A stretch of DNA of 45,059 bases, taken from contig NMRA01000219.1 of the NCBI GenBank assembly GCA_002633005.1, forward strand, positions 560,534-605,592, in the 5' to 3' direction. The translations under genes and the position numbers were made by a program. This document shows positions 39,701-42,700 of the stretch, piece after piece (the stretch's first letter is position 1; each line of letters begins with the position of its first letter). The DNA is from Phoronis australis. Lineage: Eukaryota; Phoronida; Phoronidae. The notes under the pieces were generated by a model. That model saw nothing but the letters and a program-made list of their open reading frames with translations, did not search any database and was not told the origin of the DNA.

Positions 39701-42700
39701 TATATAATTCCCACAATTTTAATTCTAGTGCCCACCCTGATACGGACGTGGCGCCTTCTCCCCCTGGTGGTCAACAGTCATACTCTGCAAGGTGAGTAAC
39801 ACTAATTGATTGCAGTGTTTCTTGTAATGATGTTGGGCTGAAGTTCTCGAGCAGTTGCTTGAGTGGGTGCTGTTTCTCGCATTTGATTCAAGCTGGATTT
39901 CCTGTGGTATTTTTGTGCCCATTAAATCAGTGAATTAAATGTGGTAAAATTTCACAGATTTCAGACAAAAATAAATGCCAAAATTCGCTCTTTTTCCTAT
40001 TTTCAAGGTCTCCTAACATTATTGCGACTGTTCGTATTTTTTCAAAATACTGTCTGGTTCAGAACTAGGATATGATAAAGCATTAGTTTGATGTTGCGTA
40101 TCATTTATGAGAAAAAATATAAATTCACTTTTCTGCCACATTGTGTCCTGAATTGGTGAGATTTTACCGTATTGTGGAATTCTGGGAGCTTGTTTGATGT
40201 TATTAACTGTCCACCGTAGGAAAGGGTTTGTCTAGGGGAACCAGCTGAGGGCTATATTGGGTGCTTCAGAGTCCTCCATTACATCAATGTACAAATGATT
40301 GAGCGGGAGGCAGGCCTTTATCCAGGATTTCGAAAATAGGGTGTCCAAAATGGGGTTCCCAGTATTCCAGGGCATCCATGATTCCAACGCGTAAACCCCC
40401 CACCCCCAGCAATCCCCCCAAACACACAGATATTTTTACAAAACATGCATAGACCAAGGTTTTTACATCTAAGTTAACTAAACGGTGAGCATTTTTTTCT
40501 AAAAAAAACTGTAGACCAAGACTTTTACAATGCCATCAACCAAGTGTGAGTGTAGCAACATTGTATATACTTTGTATATACATTGTATATTTCTTCCTGC
40601 TTTAAAAAAGAGTCCCCACTGTGAGCCTTCAGAGGCTTCCTAGTATTCATTACAATGTGTTAGTCCAAACATGAAAGGTTCCTATTGACAGTGGGCGTCC
40701 AAATGATACATTGGGTGTCCTTGTCAGGGCGTCCAGATTAATGTTAGGGCGTCCAAATGGATGCCCAGGACGTTCGCTGCATAAAGGCCTGGCTGGAGGT
40801 CTGAACCCCCCGAAAATTGCTCCCTCTGAATCCACACCTGCACCAGTAAAAAAACAACATTGGTTAGCAAATGTGTTTGTAATATTAACCTGCAGAAGTT
40901 GGTTGTATGTTCTTTTAGAAACTGTTCATGTCACCAGCTTTTGTTCATAACATGTAACATCCGAATGTCCTTTCTGCAATTCACAAGTTTAATTTGACTA
41001 AATAAAATCAGACATAATTGGCAGTGTTTTTCATACTTCCTCATCACACGTGCCACTAGGTGTCACTACGGTCCATGAAATAATAACATCAGCATCCTGT
41101 GTGGTTTGTTTTCCTATCTGTCTTGGATGTGACCTACCCCTGCTGTGTGTCTTAGGTTTTGTGAATATTTTTTTTTTCCAATTCTGGTTCGTCGCTTGAG
41201 ACGCTGCATTTATTCTTGTTCAAAAAGCTCTCGTAGCTCTCATTCGTTTTTTCTTTTCCATTGATGTATTGTCAGATCTCTCATTTCAAAAAAGCTGTCA
41301 CTTATTCCTCTCTTGATGTCCATCCATTTATCCTCACACGATCTCGTGATTTCCTTTGATGTATTGTTAGATCTCACTTTTCAGAAAGCTGTCAGTTTTA
41401 TTGCCGATATCTGTTCACGCTTAATGAGATCTGATTTTAAGTCCATTAGGCATTTTTTGATATCCATTGATTAAATTTGGATTGTCTTGTTGTCCTGTGA
41501 TGTCAACATGTTCATTCCTAGAATGTTGTTATTTGTTTAGGCCAAAAATAATTGGTAAATAATCTACCCTAACTTGAATCCTGAGCTTACGGAATAAAAA
41601 AAGTGCCGGCCTTCGTCAATTTGAGCCAAGTCTCTGTTTTTGAAATGCCGCTCAGAGGTGTGTAACCAAGGTTTGAAATGCCCTGATTTGCCTGGCTATG
41701 AGAAAAAAATGCATGAATTTTCCTTGTCATAGGTTGATTGTGTTTTGAATTCGGAAAAGTGAGCGCTGCATCACTGAGTCAACTCTCAAAAAAAATCAGA
41801 GACCAAAACCAAGTATGTCATTGGCCTTATTTGTGTTTGTATTATGGTTGTGCATATTAAATGTTTCAGTTTTCTCTCTTATTCATATGTCATAGTAGTG
41901 TTCAAGGAGAAGAAGATCAAGCTGTTGCCTTGAAGAACTTGACCAAGAAAATACAAAGTAAGTCAAGCCTCAATCCCAGTTAGTCCTGACCGACATTACA
42001 GAAATCCCTTGTTAACTGAGCATTCGAGAAGAGATCGATTTTAAAATTGATTTGTGTATCAGTTTGATTTGTTGTCCCGGCAGTTTTTTATCCAGTATTA
42101 TTCACACTGATACAGAGGAGTCATCTAGCATACTTCAAAAAGTTACTACTGACATGATTGCTCTTCCTAATGGAGCTCAGATCAGTGTTCCTGATATTGT
42201 TGGCAGTTGGCACTCCATGGTTGTTGTACTTATCTAGGTACCATGACACATACTGCGTTTCTTAATGTTATTTTGTGAATGAGTAACGAGTTAGTCCTCT
42301 TGTATGATTTTTAATTGAATGCGCCATATACAATTGTCATCTACAGATATGTTTAGTTTAGTGCATAACGATGTAGTCCAGTCATTCACTTGAATTCCAC
42401 AAATAAGACTGCAATAACAATTAAAACGTGGCAATGAAAGCACTGTTAGCAGTTCCTTGTGTTATGAGTCATTATACAATCAGTTTGAGAAATAGAGTTA
42501 TCCAATATTTCTGTTTTTTTTGATGGTTGTCTTTTTACTTGACGGTAAAACATTACAACTGTTGGGCCCACACGGCACTGTAACATGGACTCTGATTAAA
42601 CTCTGCATCTATGTTTTTCAGCTCTGAAAAAGAAAATAAAACAGTTCGAGGACCATTTTGAAGAGGAGAAAGGTTACAAGGTTGGTTTTCATTTTGTTGA

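Larger units (their letters stand above)
34557..39728 (+). other. Intron 17 (5.2 kb), transposon-rich
   Basis: This intron contains the THAP-bearing element (35322-35990), the element at 36418-36983, the 76-bp minisatellite (37016-37239), family D copy 2, and a two-copy repeat at 38211-38327. No in-phase exon was found in it. Confidence 0.6.
39792..41898 (+). other. Intron 18 (2.1 kb)
   Basis: This intron holds MITE B copy 2 and family C copy 2. At 40350-40800 there are dispersed GGGTGTCCAAA and GGGCGTCCAAA motifs (about six) and, at 40561-40590, a TTGTATATAC run; these look like an old low-complexity repeat. No in-phase exon was found. Confidence 0.5.
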
